Part shown: in pieces, positions 44,868 through 56,048 of the stretch
Position numbering within the stretch: the first letter of the stretch is position 1
How the letters are laid out: each line of letters opens with the position of its first letter
Assembly (NCBI RefSeq): GCF_024699925.1
Contig: NZ_JAJOMX010000001.1
Coordinates: 4,750,001-4,814,000, forward strand
Origin: Mesorhizobium sp. J428
GTDB lineage: Bacteria > Pseudomonadota > Alphaproteobacteria > Rhizobiales > Rhizobiaceae
Reading direction: 5' to 3'
DNA length: 64,000 bases
The notes under the pieces: generated by a model
The model's input: only the letters and a program-made list of their open reading frames with translations
What the model was told of the DNA's origin: nothing
The model's database searches: none
Translations under genes and position numbers: made by a program

Positions 44868-45641
44868 TCAGAGCCGGGCACCGCCCGTTGCGTCGATCGC
44901 CTGTCCCGTGGTCCAGCGCGCATCGTTGGAGGCGAGGAAGGCGATCACGTCGGCGAGGTCCTCGGCCGTCCCGAGCCGCGAGAAGACCGACATGGCCTCC
45001 GCGCCGGCTCGCGCCTCGGGATTGGCCAGCCACTCGGCGTTCATATCCGTCTCGGTCACACCCGGCATGACCGCATTGATGGCGATTCCGCGCCGGCCCA
45101 GCTCGGGCGCCAGCGCCAGCGTCAGCGTCTCGAGCGCGCCTTTCGACGCCGAATAGGCGGGGTGGCTCGGCGCGGCGACGCGCGTGAAGCCTGTCGAGAC
45201 ATTGATGATGCGTCCGCCGTCGCGGATATGTTTGGCCAGCGCCTGGATCAGGAAGAACGGCGCCTTCAGGTTGATCGCCATGACCTCGTCGTAGAGGGCT
45301 TCGCTCGTCTCGGCCAATGAGACCGCGGGCGCGACACCGGCATTGTTGACGAGAATGTCCAGGCCGGGCTCTCCGGTGTGGTTGAGGGCCGCATCCCTGA
45401 ACTGCTCCCAGATGCGGATCGCCGCCTCCCTGCCTTTGGCCAGATCGGCCTTGATGGCGACGGCCTTTGCGCCGAGCGCCTCGATCTGCTCGACGGCCTG
45501 CCGGGCGGCATCGGCGTTGCTGCCGTAATGCACGCCGATGAAGGACGCGCCTTCCCTGGCAAGGGCCAGCGCCGTCGCGCGGCCGATTCCGCGCGAGCCT
45601 CCGGTCACCAAGGCCACTTTGTTCGACAGTTTTCCGGGCAT
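44868..45641 (-). CDS. Short-chain dehydrogenase/reductase (SDR)
   Basis: This 257-aa classical SDR has the cofactor motif VTGGSRGIGRA (residues ~11-21), the structural NNAGVAP motif near 92 and the catalytic Ser-Tyr-Lys (VSTGF ... YSASKGAL near 158-165). The Arg after the second Gly (GGSRGIG) suggests NADP(H) use. The substrate is unknown. ATG 45641 has a GGAGAG site; upstream ATGs lie in the operator region. It is divergent from a TetR gene, which probably controls it. Confidence 0.92.
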   Translation of the reverse strand: MPGKLSNKVALVTGGSRGIGRATALALAREGASFIGVHYGSNADAARQAVEQIEALGAKAVAIKADLAKGREAAIRIWEQFRDAALNHTGEPGLDILVNNAGVAPAVSLAETSEALYDEVMAINLKAPFFLIQALAKHIRDGGRIINVSTGFTRVAAPSHPAYSASKGALETLTLALAPELGRRGIAINAVMPGVTETDMNAEWLANPEARAGAEAMSVFSRLGTAEDLADVIAFLASNDARWTTGQAIDATGGARL

Positions 45642-45661
45642 CGGTCTCTCCATTGAAATTT

Positions 45662-45724
45662 TATAGCGACCGATATAATAAATGGCGGGAAAGCGTGTCA
45701 ATGAATATTATAGGGATCGATACA
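45662..45724. promoter_or_regulatory. Twin operator-like sites between the SDR and TetR genes
   Basis: TATAGCGACCGATATA (45662-45677) and TATAGGGATCGATACA (45709-45724) are two copies of a semi-palindromic 16-mer, 12 of 16 bases alike. They sit in the divergent promoter region. The arrangement is typical of TetR-family autoregulation with a divergent target gene. Confidence 0.6.
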
Positions 45725-46399
45725 AAAATGACGGAGGCCGTCCGGAAGCGCGGTAGGCCGCGGGTGCTGAAGCCGGAAGTCGGGCTCGAAAAGGCCGCGC
45801 TGCTGTTCTGGGAGCATGGCTACGAGGGAACGTCGATCGCCGACCTGACGCAGGCGATGGGCGTCACGCCGCCGTCGCTCTACGCCACGTTCGGCTCGAA
45901 GGAGGACCTGTACCGACAGGCGCTCGACTACGCCATCGAGGGCGAAAACAGGCGGCGCGCCGAAGCGCTGCGCGGCGCGCCGAGCGCATATGACGCGATG
46001 GTGTTCTACCTGCACGACGTTGCCGAGAGCATCAGTCAGCCCGGCAAACCGCGCGGGTGCATCGTCTCGTCGGCGGTGCTCCAGCATTCGGAGGCGAGCG
46101 CGTCGGTTGCCCGGGATGTGGCGGCGCGGCGGGACGCCGCGACCCGGGCCATCAAGGATCGGCTCGATCGCGCCGTGAGCGACGGTGAGCTTCCCGCGGA
46201 TACGGACACCGATTCACTCGCCCGCTTCTACGCGGCCGTCGTCCAGGGCATGTCCGCGCAGGCGTGCGATGGGGCGTGTACAGCCAGGCTGAAGCAAGTG
46301 GCGGACATCGCGCTGTCTGCATGGCCGGGAGAGCGGATGGATGGGAGGGGGAGTGACGGCCGAGCGCGGGAACGGCTGGCGGCCAAGGCGTCGCGATAA
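45701..46399 (+). CDS. TetR/AcrR family transcriptional regulator
   Basis: This 232-aa protein has a TetR helix-turn-helix at residues ~20-65 (EKAALLFWEHGYEGTSIADL, TPPSLYATFGSKEDLYRQAL) and a C-terminal ligand-binding domain with GKPRGCIVSSAVLQHSE, typical of the group that regulates SDR-type genes. Start ATG 45701 is used; ATG 45728 is an alternative that would leave the second operator copy upstream rather than within the gene. The likely target is the divergent SDR. Confidence 0.9.
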   Translation: MNIIGIDTKMTEAVRKRGRPRVLKPEVGLEKAALLFWEHGYEGTSIADLTQAMGVTPPSLYATFGSKEDLYRQALDYAIEGENRRRAEALRGAPSAYDAMVFYLHDVAESISQPGKPRGCIVSSAVLQHSEASASVARDVAARRDAATRAIKDRLDRAVSDGELPADTDTDSLARFYAAVVQGMSAQACDGACTARLKQVADIALSAWPGERMDGRGSDGRARERLAAKASR

Positions 46400-46447
46400 G
46401 GTCTGTCGACTGGCCCCGAAGGGCCGGCGAGAAGACGGTTCGTCCGC

Positions 46448-47137
46448 CTACCCCCGCGACGCCCCCGCATCCGCCGTCGCGGGCACCCCGCCTTCCACCG
46501 AGTCCAGCCAGCCGCGCGCATAGGCGATGTCGCCTTCGCCGCATTCGTGGCCGGAGCTCAGCGTGTCCTGCACCACCACGGCGCCGTTGCGCTTCAACAG
46601 GTCGCCCAGCATCGCGCCGTAGGAGCCGTAGATCTCGTCGGTGGCGCCGGACAGGATCAGCACGCGCGCGGCAGTGAGGTCGGCCTTGGGGGCGGCTTCC
46701 AGCACGGACATGGCGCGCATCAGCACCGCCTGCCGGATCGTGCCGGGATGCAGCAGCACGGTCGCGGCCACCAGGTTGGCGCCGTTCGAATAGCCCAGGA
46801 ACAGCGTGCGGTCCGGATCGGTGACGCCGTCGCGGCGCAGGCCGTCGAGGAAGCCGGAAAACGTCTCGGCCTCCAGCCGCACGCTCGACTGGTCGAAGGT
46901 GATCGGGCTCAGCTTGCGGTACCAGCGGCGCTCGCCGTTCTGGAGGATGCGGCCGCGGGGCGCCACGATCCGCGCCTTCTGATCGAGCATCCGCGCCAGC
47001 GGCAGGATCGCCGCCTCGTCCGCGCCTGAGCCGTGCAGCGCCACGATCGTCCGCTCGGGTGGGTCTTTCGGTTCGTAAAGCCTGTAGACATAGCTGCGGT
47101 CATACCGCAGCGGCGCATCCATCCAGTCGCCTCGCAT
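46448..47137 (-). CDS. Alpha/beta hydrolase, phospholipase/carboxylesterase type
   Basis: This ~229-aa protein has an HGSGAD oxyanion motif near residue 35, the nucleophile elbow GYSNGA near 117 (catalytic Ser), ATDEIYG (acid) near 174 and SSGHECG (His) near 200. It fits the YpfH/carboxylesterase group with small acyl substrates, but none can be named. ATG 47137 has a GGAG close by; ATG 47122 or 47158 are possible. Confidence 0.85.
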   Translation of the reverse strand: MRGDWMDAPLRYDRSYVYRLYEPKDPPERTIVALHGSGADEAAILPLARMLDQKARIVAPRGRILQNGERRWYRKLSPITFDQSSVRLEAETFSGFLDGLRRDGVTDPDRTLFLGYSNGANLVAATVLLHPGTIRQAVLMRAMSVLEAAPKADLTAARVLILSGATDEIYGSYGAMLGDLLKRNGAVVVQDTLSSGHECGEGDIAYARGWLDSVEGGVPATADAGASRG

Positions 47138-47227
47138 CGCGCGCTCCGCCCAAATCAATCGGGCCCCTCATTGTTATCTCCTTAAACGATAGTTGATCGA
47201 ACCGACACCCGTTTTCGCCGTTTAGGG

Positions 47228-48469
47228 ATGCCTACAAACCCGACCGGGGTCGTGGGAATGGAAGAGCCGAGCGGCGCACAGTGTGTCGACTCGGGCGAAA
47301 ACTGGCCGGGAATCAAAGACATGCGCGCCGAGCGAGACACTCGAATCGACGTCATCAGGGCAATCGTGCTGCTGATGATCTTCATCAATCACGTTCCCGG
47401 GAACGTCTACGAAACCTTCACGCTCAAGAATCTCGGCTTCTCCGACGCGGCCGAGGTGTTCGTGCTGATCTCGGGGCTCGCGATCGGCCTGGTCTACGGG
47501 CAGAAGATGAAGGGCGAGCAGGCGGTGAGGTCCGCGCTCGCCATCTGGCGCCGGGCCTGGGTGCTCTTCTACACCCACATCATGACGACGGTGGCGACGC
47601 TGACCATCTTCTGCGCCGCCGCGGTGTTCGCGCTGCGGCCCGACCTGCTGGAGATGATCAACATCGGCCCGCTGATGGAGGATCCGGCGCGCGTGTTGGT
47701 GGGCATCGGCACGCTCGGCCACCAGCTCGGCTACAACAACATCCTGCCGGTCTACATGGTGCTGCTTGTCGCCACGCCGGCGATCGTGTGGCTGCTCAAA
47801 CGCAGCATGGCCGGGACGCTGGCCGCCTCGGGCGCGCTGTGGCTCGCGGCCGGCCTCTTCCAGATTGCGCCGGCGAACTATCCGCTGCCGGGGGTCTGGT
47901 TCCTCAACCCGCTGTCTTGGCAGTTTCTGTATGTCATCGGCATCGCCGGCATGATGCATGTCAGGGCCGGCGGAGCGCTGCCGCAGCATCCACTCTGGAC
48001 CCGGCTGGCGATCGCTTATCTGGTTGGAGCGTTCGCGCTGATCCACAGCCCGTTCTGGGGCCAGGTGACGTGGTTCGGCCTGCCCGAGGTGCTGGGCGGG
48101 TTCAACAAGACCTTCCTGTCGCTCTTCCGCCTGCTCGACGTGCTGGCGTTGACCTACCTCGTCGCGCGCTGGCCGGCGGTTTCAGGGCTGGCGCGGACGG
48201 CGCCCGACCATCCGCTGGCGATCCTCGGCAAGCATTCGCTGCCGGTCTTCGTCACCGGCACGTTGTGCGCGATGGTGGCGCAGGTGCTGCGCCACCTGGA
48301 CCAGCCCAGCCTCGGCTTCGACACGCTGCTGATCGCCACCGGCATCGCTACGCAGCTGGCGATAGCCTATTTCCTCGAATGGAAGGCGGAGATGACGCGG
48401 ACGGCCGCCGCGAAGGCGCCGAAGGCAAAGGCTGCGGGAGAGGCGAAGGCGCTGCCGGTCTCGGCGTAA
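47228..48469 (+). CDS. OpgC family membrane protein
   Basis: This 413-aa integral membrane protein has ten or so hydrophobic segments. The N-terminal domain reads RIDVIRAIVLLMIFINHVPG, and near residue 60 AAEVFVLISGLAIGLVYG. It belongs to the OpgC group of the acyltransferase-3-like fold; family members succinylate osmoregulated periplasmic glucans. No opgGH genes are nearby, so the substrate is open. The start used (ATG 47228) yields a 30-residue hydrophilic leader; later ATGs (for example at 47258 or 47321) may be the real start. Confidence 0.85.
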   Translation: MPTNPTGVVGMEEPSGAQCVDSGENWPGIKDMRAERDTRIDVIRAIVLLMIFINHVPGNVYETFTLKNLGFSDAAEVFVLISGLAIGLVYGQKMKGEQAVRSALAIWRRAWVLFYTHIMTTVATLTIFCAAAVFALRPDLLEMINIGPLMEDPARVLVGIGTLGHQLGYNNILPVYMVLLVATPAIVWLLKRSMAGTLAASGALWLAAGLFQIAPANYPLPGVWFLNPLSWQFLYVIGIAGMMHVRAGGALPQHPLWTRLAIAYLVGAFALIHSPFWGQVTWFGLPEVLGGFNKTFLSLFRLLDVLALTYLVARWPAVSGLARTAPDHPLAILGKHSLPVFVTGTLCAMVAQVLRHLDQPSLGFDTLLIATGIATQLAIAYFLEWKAEMTRTAAAKAPKAKAAGEAKALPVSA

Positions 48470-48490
48470 GCGGAAGGCGGGGCGCCGGCC

Positions 48491-48754
48491 TTACCGCCCG
48501 TCGCCGTGGCTGCCGGAGCCGACCTGCACCCAGACATAGCCCGAGACGGTGAGCTCCCACTTCCCGAACTTCTTCGTCCCGGACGCATCGGCCGGCGGCT
48601 CATCGGGCTCGGGTTCGGGCGCCACGATCGAATAGGTGCTGTCGACGCCGGGCAGGGCGGCGTCCTTCTTCTTCGCCTCGTCGGCGACGGCCGGCAGGCT
48701 CGCGGCCGCGAGGACGGCGAGTGCGGTGAAGAGGCGGAAGCGCGTGCGAAGCAT
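48491..48754 (-). CDS. Small secreted protein, unknown function
   Basis: This 87-aa protein has a signal peptide (LFTALAVLAAASLPAVA), a Pro/Glu-rich segment and a conserved-looking end (KKFGKWELTVSGYVWVQVGS). I cannot assign a family. The ribosome-binding site is weak. It is convergent with the OpgC gene and divergent from ssb. Confidence 0.6.
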   Translation of the reverse strand: MLRTRFRLFTALAVLAAASLPAVADEAKKKDAALPGVDSTYSIVAPEPEPDEPPADASGTKKFGKWELTVSGYVWVQVGSGSHGDGR

Positions 48755-48873
48755 GAGGCCAGCATAGCCTTTCGTGCCGCCGAAGGCCACCCGCCCGACA
48801 TGCGGGACCGCATGGGGTCGGCCTGCCGGCGTGGCGCGGACGCCGCACTTGCAAGCGGGGCCGGAATATTCTA

Positions 48874-48888
48874 GAACATAACAGGAAC
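48874..48888. promoter_or_regulatory. LexA (SOS) box upstream of ssb
   Basis: GAACATAACAGGAAC is an exact GAAC-N7-GAAC LexA site 110 bases before the ssb start. Together with the uvrA box it suggests that both genes respond to DNA damage. Confidence 0.8.
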
Positions 48889-48997
48889 AGACAAAGATGT
48901 GGACAGCGGGAGGCTTTTCCCGCGCCCCGGCGCATCGGCTGTCCTGTTCGGTTATGATGCGGCTCGATTTGGTTTCGGATAAGCGCGGAGCGGTGTG

Positions 48998-49507
48998 ATG
49001 GCGGGTAGCGTGAACAAGGTGATCCTGGTGGGCAATCTGGGCGCGGACCCGGAAATTCGCCGGCTGAACTCGGGCGATGCCGTCGTCAACCTCCGCGTCG
49101 CGACGTCGGAAAGCTGGCGCGACAAGAATTCCGGCGAGCGCAAGGAAAAGACCGAGTGGCACCAGGTCGTGATCTTCAACGACCAGCTTGCCAAGGTGGC
49201 CGAGCAGTATCTGAAGAAGGGCATGAAGGTCTATATCGAGGGCCAGCTCCAGACCCGCAAATGGGAAAAGGACGGCGTCGAGCGCTACACGACCGAAATC
49301 GTGCTGCAGAAGTTCCGCGGCGAGCTGCAGATGCTTGACGCGCGCGGCGAGGGCGGTGGTGGCGGGCAGGTGTCGTATGACCGCGGCGGACGCTCGGGCG
49401 GCTCCGATTTCGGCCAGTCGGGACCGTCGGACTACGGTTCGCGCGGCGGCGGCGGTGGCGGTGGACGCCCGGCATCGCGCGACCTCGACGACGACATCCC
49501 GTTCTGA
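48998..49507 (+). CDS. ssb: Single-stranded DNA-binding protein
   Basis: This 169-aa protein has an OB fold at residues ~1-110 ([40 protein letters not shown]), a Gly/Arg-rich flexible linker, and the acidic protein-interaction tip [11 protein letters not shown] 48998 follows a GGAG site; the GTG one codon upstream is an alternative. A degraded second copy of its 3' end occurs 1.2 kb downstream (50610-50737). Confidence 0.97.
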   Translation: MAGSVNKVILVGNLGADPEIRRLNSGDAVVNLRVATSESWRDKNSGERKEKTEWHQVVIFNDQLAKVAEQYLKKGMKVYIEGQLQTRKWEKDGVERYTTEIVLQKFRGELQMLDARGEGGGGGQVSYDRGGRSGGSDFGQSGPSDYGSRGGGGGGGRPASRDLDDDIPF

Positions 49508-49621
49508 TCGACCTTCCGGGTCAAGATGTGGCCAGCCTGATTTTGCTCTTGCCGTGGCTGGACGGGGCCGGCAATAGTCGGCCTCGCGGAGGGGACGGCT
49601 TTTGAGCAAAGGATCGATCGC

Positions 49622-50566
49622 ATGCATTCTTCCGCCCGTTTCCCCGGATTCCTTCCCGCCATGGCGGCAGGCCTGAGCGGACTCATGATGCTGGCGGCAC
49701 CGCTCGGCGCCGTCGCCGCGGAGCTTCTTGACCCCAAGCCGCGCATTGCGGTCGTCTCAGCGTTCGAGCCGGAATGGCAGGTGCTGAAGTCGGAACTGGC
49801 GGAGGCCAGCGAGTATCGGGTCAATGGGCGCAGCTTCATTACCGGAAAGCTCGCCGGCAAGGACGTGGTGCTGTTCCTGAGCGGCATCAGCATGGTCAAC
49901 GCCGCGATGAACACGCAGATCGCGCTCGACCGCTTCTCGCTCTCGGCAGTCACATTCTCCGGCATCGCCGGCGGCGTCGACCCCACGCTGCATATCGGCG
50001 ACGTCGTCATTGCCGACCAGTGGAGCCAGTACCTGGAGGCGGTGTTCGCCCGCGAGACGCCAGAAGGTTTTGCCATTCCGCCATGGATGGAGGAGCAGGG
50101 CATTGCCGGCTACGGCATGATCGTGCCGCGTTCGGTCAACGTCACTCGCGAGAATGCATCGGGCGAGGAAGAGCGTTTCTGGTTCCCGAGTGACCCCGGC
50201 TTGCTCGACGCGGCACGTGAAGTGGCGGCGAAACTCGACCTGGCGGACTGCGTCGAGGAGAACAAGTGCCTCACCGCGAAGCCGAAGATCGTCGTCGGCG
50301 GCAACGGAGTGTCCGGCCAAGCCTTCGTCGACAACGCAAAATTCCGTGAATATGTGCTTGCGACCTTCGGGGCGAAGGTGCTGGACATGGAAAGCGCGGC
50401 CGTCGCGCATGTCGCCTATTCGAACGGCGTGCCGTTCCTCGCCGTGCGCAGTCTGTCCGACCTGGCCGGCGGAAGCGAGGGCGCCAACGAGATGGCGACG
50501 TTTATGGGGCTGGCCTCGAAGAATTCCGCGGCCGTGGTCAAGGCGATCCTGCAGGAAATGCCATGA
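49622..50566 (+). CDS. Periplasmic purine nucleosidase of the MTA/SAH nucleosidase family
   Basis: This 314-aa protein has a signal peptide (PAMAAGLSGLMMLAAPLGAVA) followed by a phosphorylase/nucleosidase domain. The domain begins PRIAVVSAFEPEWQVL and contains FSGIAGGVDPTLHIGDVVIA near 118-137. Near the end are VLDMESAAVAHVAY and VRSLSDLAGG, whose Met-Glu pair and Asp match the substrate and catalytic residues of MTA/SAH nucleosidases. Export is unusual for this family, which is mostly cytoplasmic. The gene lies between ssb and a decayed ssb 3' end, indicating insertion there. Confidence 0.85.
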   Translation: MHSSARFPGFLPAMAAGLSGLMMLAAPLGAVAAELLDPKPRIAVVSAFEPEWQVLKSELAEASEYRVNGRSFITGKLAGKDVVLFLSGISMVNAAMNTQIALDRFSLSAVTFSGIAGGVDPTLHIGDVVIADQWSQYLEAVFARETPEGFAIPPWMEEQGIAGYGMIVPRSVNVTRENASGEEERFWFPSDPGLLDAAREVAAKLDLADCVEENKCLTAKPKIVVGGNGVSGQAFVDNAKFREYVLATFGAKVLDMESAAVAHVAYSNGVPFLAVRSLSDLAGGSEGANEMATFMGLASKNSAAVVKAILQEMP

Positions 50567-50609
50567 AAGCGCAGCTGAAATGAATCGACGACCGGACCTT
50601 GCCGGGCGA

Positions 50610-50737
50610 GACGGGCTCCGGCGTCCCCGATTTCGGCCAGATTGGCCCGTCGGACTGCCGCTCGCACGCAGCGGTCCCGGCGGGCGGGGCTCCTCGCGTG
50701 ACCACGACGCTGACATCCCCTTCGAGCGGGTAGGTTG
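50610..50737 (+). pseudogene. Decayed copy of the 3' end of ssb
   Basis: Bases 50627-50640 (CCGATTTCGGCCAG) and 50647-50656 (CCGTCGGACT) match ssb at 49404-49417 and 49424-49433, with the same 20-base spacing. A little further GACATCCCC-TTC matches the DDDIPF codons, in the frame reading SRDHDADIPF against [10 protein letters not shown] in ssb. The remnant is four bases shorter overall between these points, so the frame is broken. No start codon or OB fold is present. It marks a partial duplication around the inserted nucleosidase gene. Confidence 0.8.
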
Positions 50738-50744
50738 AGGACAG

Positions 50745-51248
50745 ATGTGCCGCTGGTGCGAAGGTCCGGTCCTCGGGCTCGACGGTTTCGGCATCGAGCG
50801 GCGCGAGGATGCACGCCTTGCCGGGTTGCGCTGGACCGGCAGCCATGCGGACGCGGTCGCGGGTGGATTGGCCGAGGCGCTGACGCGTCTGCGCGGGCGC
50901 ATCCTCGAAGAGGCGGCGTTCACGCCCGGGCCGGTGGTGGTCGTGACGCTGGCAGGGCAAGGCGATGAGGTGAGGTGCTTCGCCGGCGCGAAGCTGACGC
51001 AGGATGCGTCGACGCCCGCGGGGCTGGAGGAGTTCGCGGTCGAGGGGGCGGATTACGCGGTCGCAAGCCATCACCGCTCCGACGGCGAGGTACTCGATCG
51101 CTATGCGGCGATGCTTGACTGGTTCCGCGCCGAGCGACTTATCCGCGACCGTTCGGAAATCCAGCACCGCGAGGAATATCCGTTGCATGCGGACTTTTGG
51201 CGGCCCGAGACGATGAGGCTGATGGTGCCGGTGAAGCTGGACCACTGA
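50745..51248 (+). CDS. GyrI-like effector-binding domain protein
   Basis: This 167-aa protein shows the twofold GyrI/AraC-effector-binding repeat: ARLAGLRWTGSHADAVAGGL near residues 23-42 and YAVASHHRSDGEVLDRYAAM near 103-122, ending AERLIRDRSEIQHREEYPLH. Such domains bind small aromatic or amphipathic molecules, or inhibit gyrase in the case of SbmC. The ATG has a GAGG site. It lies 5 kb from gyrA. The unusual N-terminus (CRWCEGP) could mean the true start differs. Confidence 0.65.
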   Translation: MCRWCEGPVLGLDGFGIERREDARLAGLRWTGSHADAVAGGLAEALTRLRGRILEEAAFTPGPVVVVTLAGQGDEVRCFAGAKLTQDASTPAGLEEFAVEGADYAVASHHRSDGEVLDRYAAMLDWFRAERLIRDRSEIQHREEYPLHADFWRPETMRLMVPVKLDH

Positions 51249-51262
51249 CCGCTTGATCGGAC

Positions 51263-51892
51263 TTACGCCGCCATCAGTGCCTTGATGCCGTCGGCCACGA
51301 ACTGCACCGCGAGCGCGGCCAGGATCACGCCGAGGAGGCGGGTCAGGATCGAGCGGCCGGTCTGGCCGAGGAAGCCGTCGATGCGCTCGGCGAGGAAGAA
51401 GACGAGCCAGGTCAGCACGATGCCGGCGAGCAGGATCAGGAGCAGCGCGACCTGCCCGTAGAGCGTCGGGAACGAGCCTGAGAGCAGCACCGTGGCCGAG
51501 ATCGCGCCAGGGCCCGCGATCAGCGGGATCGCGAGCGGAAAGGCGGCGATATTGTGGATGTGGTCGCGCGTGATTGCGACGTCGGCGCTCTTCTCCTTGC
51601 GGTCGTTGCGGCGCTCGAAGATCATCTCGAAGGCGATGAAGAACAGGAGCAGGCCGCCCGCGACGCGGAAGGCCGGCAGCGTTATGCCGAACATGTTCAG
51701 GATGGCGGCGCCCGCCACCGCGAAGACGGCGAGCACGATGAAGCCGATCACCGAGGCGCGCAGCGCTACCTGGCTGCGCTCCGACCTGTTCATACCGCGC
51801 GTCAGCGCCAGGAACAGTGGCGCCAGCCCCGGCGGGTCGATCGTCACCAGCACCGTCACGAAGGCGTTGAACAGGCTCTCGATGGTCGGCAT
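51263..51892 (-). CDS. MarC family membrane protein
   Basis: This 209-aa protein has six hydrophobic helices. The family signature is LVTIDPPGLAPLFLALTRGM near residues 17-36, with IPLIAGPGAISATVLL near 117-132. The family function is unsettled despite its name. The ATG at 51892 has a GGAGGGG site. It overlaps nothing and is convergent with the GyrI-like gene. Confidence 0.93.
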   Translation of the reverse strand: MPTIESLFNAFVTVLVTIDPPGLAPLFLALTRGMNRSERSQVALRASVIGFIVLAVFAVAGAAILNMFGITLPAFRVAGGLLLFFIAFEMIFERRNDRKEKSADVAITRDHIHNIAAFPLAIPLIAGPGAISATVLLSGSFPTLYGQVALLLILLAGIVLTWLVFFLAERIDGFLGQTGRSILTRLLGVILAALAVQFVADGIKALMAA

Positions 51893-51915
51893 GGCGTCCC
51901 CTCCGCGCCGCCATG

Positions 51916-52899
51916 CTACTCCACGGACACCGGAGCGCAACCTGCTTCCGGCCGCCGGCCGACCCTGAGCGGCGAGCGGCGGTGGAGGAGCAGAAGCAGG
52001 ACGAGCAAGCAGGACAGAACCTCCATGCCGACCACGAGCGCGGCCTCGCTGACAGTCCAGCGCGGATCCGACAGGGCGGGGTAGAGATAGAGCGCGAATT
52101 CATCGTCGTTGCCCTGGGGCGAGAAGACGAGGAAGGCGAAGAGATTGTTCACGACATGATACCCCATCGCCGCGCCGAGATTGCCGGTGGCGACGACGAG
52201 AACGGTCGCCGCAACCGCGAACAGGGAGACGGAGCCGAAGATCGCCAGCAGCATGTGGGTCTGCACCTCCGGGTCCCAATGCGCGATCGTAAAGACGAGC
52301 AACGGGATCGCCGCCCAGACGAGCGGGCTCGTGAACCGGTTGGCGAGCAGTTGCATGAGATAGCCGCGGAAGACCGCTTCCTCGGCCGATGCCTGCAATG
52401 CGATCAGTCCCGCGACCGGCAGCAGGTAAACCAGCCAGTCGGCAAGCGGCAACGAAGAGCGGGCAACCGGCAGATCCGGCGAATCTGGACTGACAAGTAT
52501 CGAGAGGCCGAAGGCGAGGCAGCCGGCGAGAACCGCCTTCAGGCCGTCCCGGACGTCGATTCGCCGGTCGGTTCCGAGGACGCTCGACAGTCGCCGCCGG
52601 TGCACGATGCGCAGCACGGCCCAGACCACCCCCCACAGAACTCCCAGGGTAACGAACAGCGTGGCTGTTCCAGCGCGCCCGGTAAAGACAGTCTGAAGAC
52701 GATCAGAGATCGATCCGTACGACTGCACGTACCAGGCGCCGATAATCGCAGACGCGGCGAATAGGACGAAGACCGTGGTGACGATCCACAGGGCCACTGT
52801 CAGCGCCACGCCGATCACGATGGACGGCACACCCCATCGGCCCTCCCTCGCGAGGGCGACATACCGCCGGAAGGGCGATGCGGTTTCGATCGGCGGCAT
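51916..52899 (-). CDS. CPBP-family intramembrane glutamic endopeptidase
   Basis: This 327-aa membrane protein carries the CPBP (CAAX-protease and bacteriocin-processing) motifs: E173-E174-x3-R178 (AEEAVFRG), a His in TIAHWDP near 207, and H248-x3-N252 (GYHVVNN). About eight hydrophobic segments are visible. Homologues cleave prenylated or regulatory membrane proteins, but no substrate gene is evident nearby. Its stop lies 23 bases before the marC start; both are on the same strand. Confidence 0.85.
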   Translation of the reverse strand: MPPIETASPFRRYVALAREGRWGVPSIVIGVALTVALWIVTTVFVLFAASAIIGAWYVQSYGSISDRLQTVFTGRAGTATLFVTLGVLWGVVWAVLRIVHRRRLSSVLGTDRRIDVRDGLKAVLAGCLAFGLSILVSPDSPDLPVARSSLPLADWLVYLLPVAGLIALQASAEEAVFRGYLMQLLANRFTSPLVWAAIPLLVFTIAHWDPEVQTHMLLAIFGSVSLFAVAATVLVVATGNLGAAMGYHVVNNLFAFLVFSPQGNDDEFALYLYPALSDPRWTVSEAALVVGMEVLSCLLVLLLLLHRRSPLRVGRRPEAGCAPVSVE

Positions 52900-53086
52900 T
52901 CCCGGCTCCGGTGCGGTTCACGCTGCCCAGAAAGCCGAATCGCTGCCGCAAATTCAAGGCGCGGCGCGGCATAGCGGCCGATTGCGGCTGCGAAATGCAG
53001 GCCCGGAATTAGCAGCCGCTTCGTCATTCATGCCTATCCATTTGAAAAGACAGCATGAATAACCCACAGCGACACGGCTGCGGTAT

Positions 53087-53116
53087 TTGGAAAACCACCC
53101 TTCGTTCTTATATAAT
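53087..53116 (+). promoter_or_regulatory. Sigma-70-type promoter upstream of gyrA
   Basis: TTGGAA (53087-53092) and a perfect TATAAT (53111-53116) are separated by 18 bases and lie 35 bases before the gyrA start codon. It is the best promoter-like sequence in the intergenic region. Confidence 0.55.
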
Positions 53117-53150
53117 GCAGGTAAGATTCTGCCAGAAAGCGTGATCCGAA

Positions 53151-55922
<2,772 letters not shown>

Positions 55923-55970
55923 TGCGGAGGCGTTAGCTTGGTCTGCGCGTAGGATTATCATCCATTTCCT

Positions 55971-55999
55971 GTGATTCTCGGGCTTGCCCCGAGGATCAC
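55971..55999. repeat. REP-like palindrome after gyrA
   Basis: GTGATTCTCGGG (55971-55982) and CCCCGAGGATCAC (55987-55999) form a long inverted repeat with a four-base loop. GATCCTCGGGGCAAGCCCGA-type palindromes are scattered between rhizobial genes. It may also help end gyrA transcription. Confidence 0.65.
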
Positions 56000-56048
56000 G
56001 GGAAGAGACGTGCAGTCAGCTTCCCGATCTGCCCTGTAGCGCGACGGC

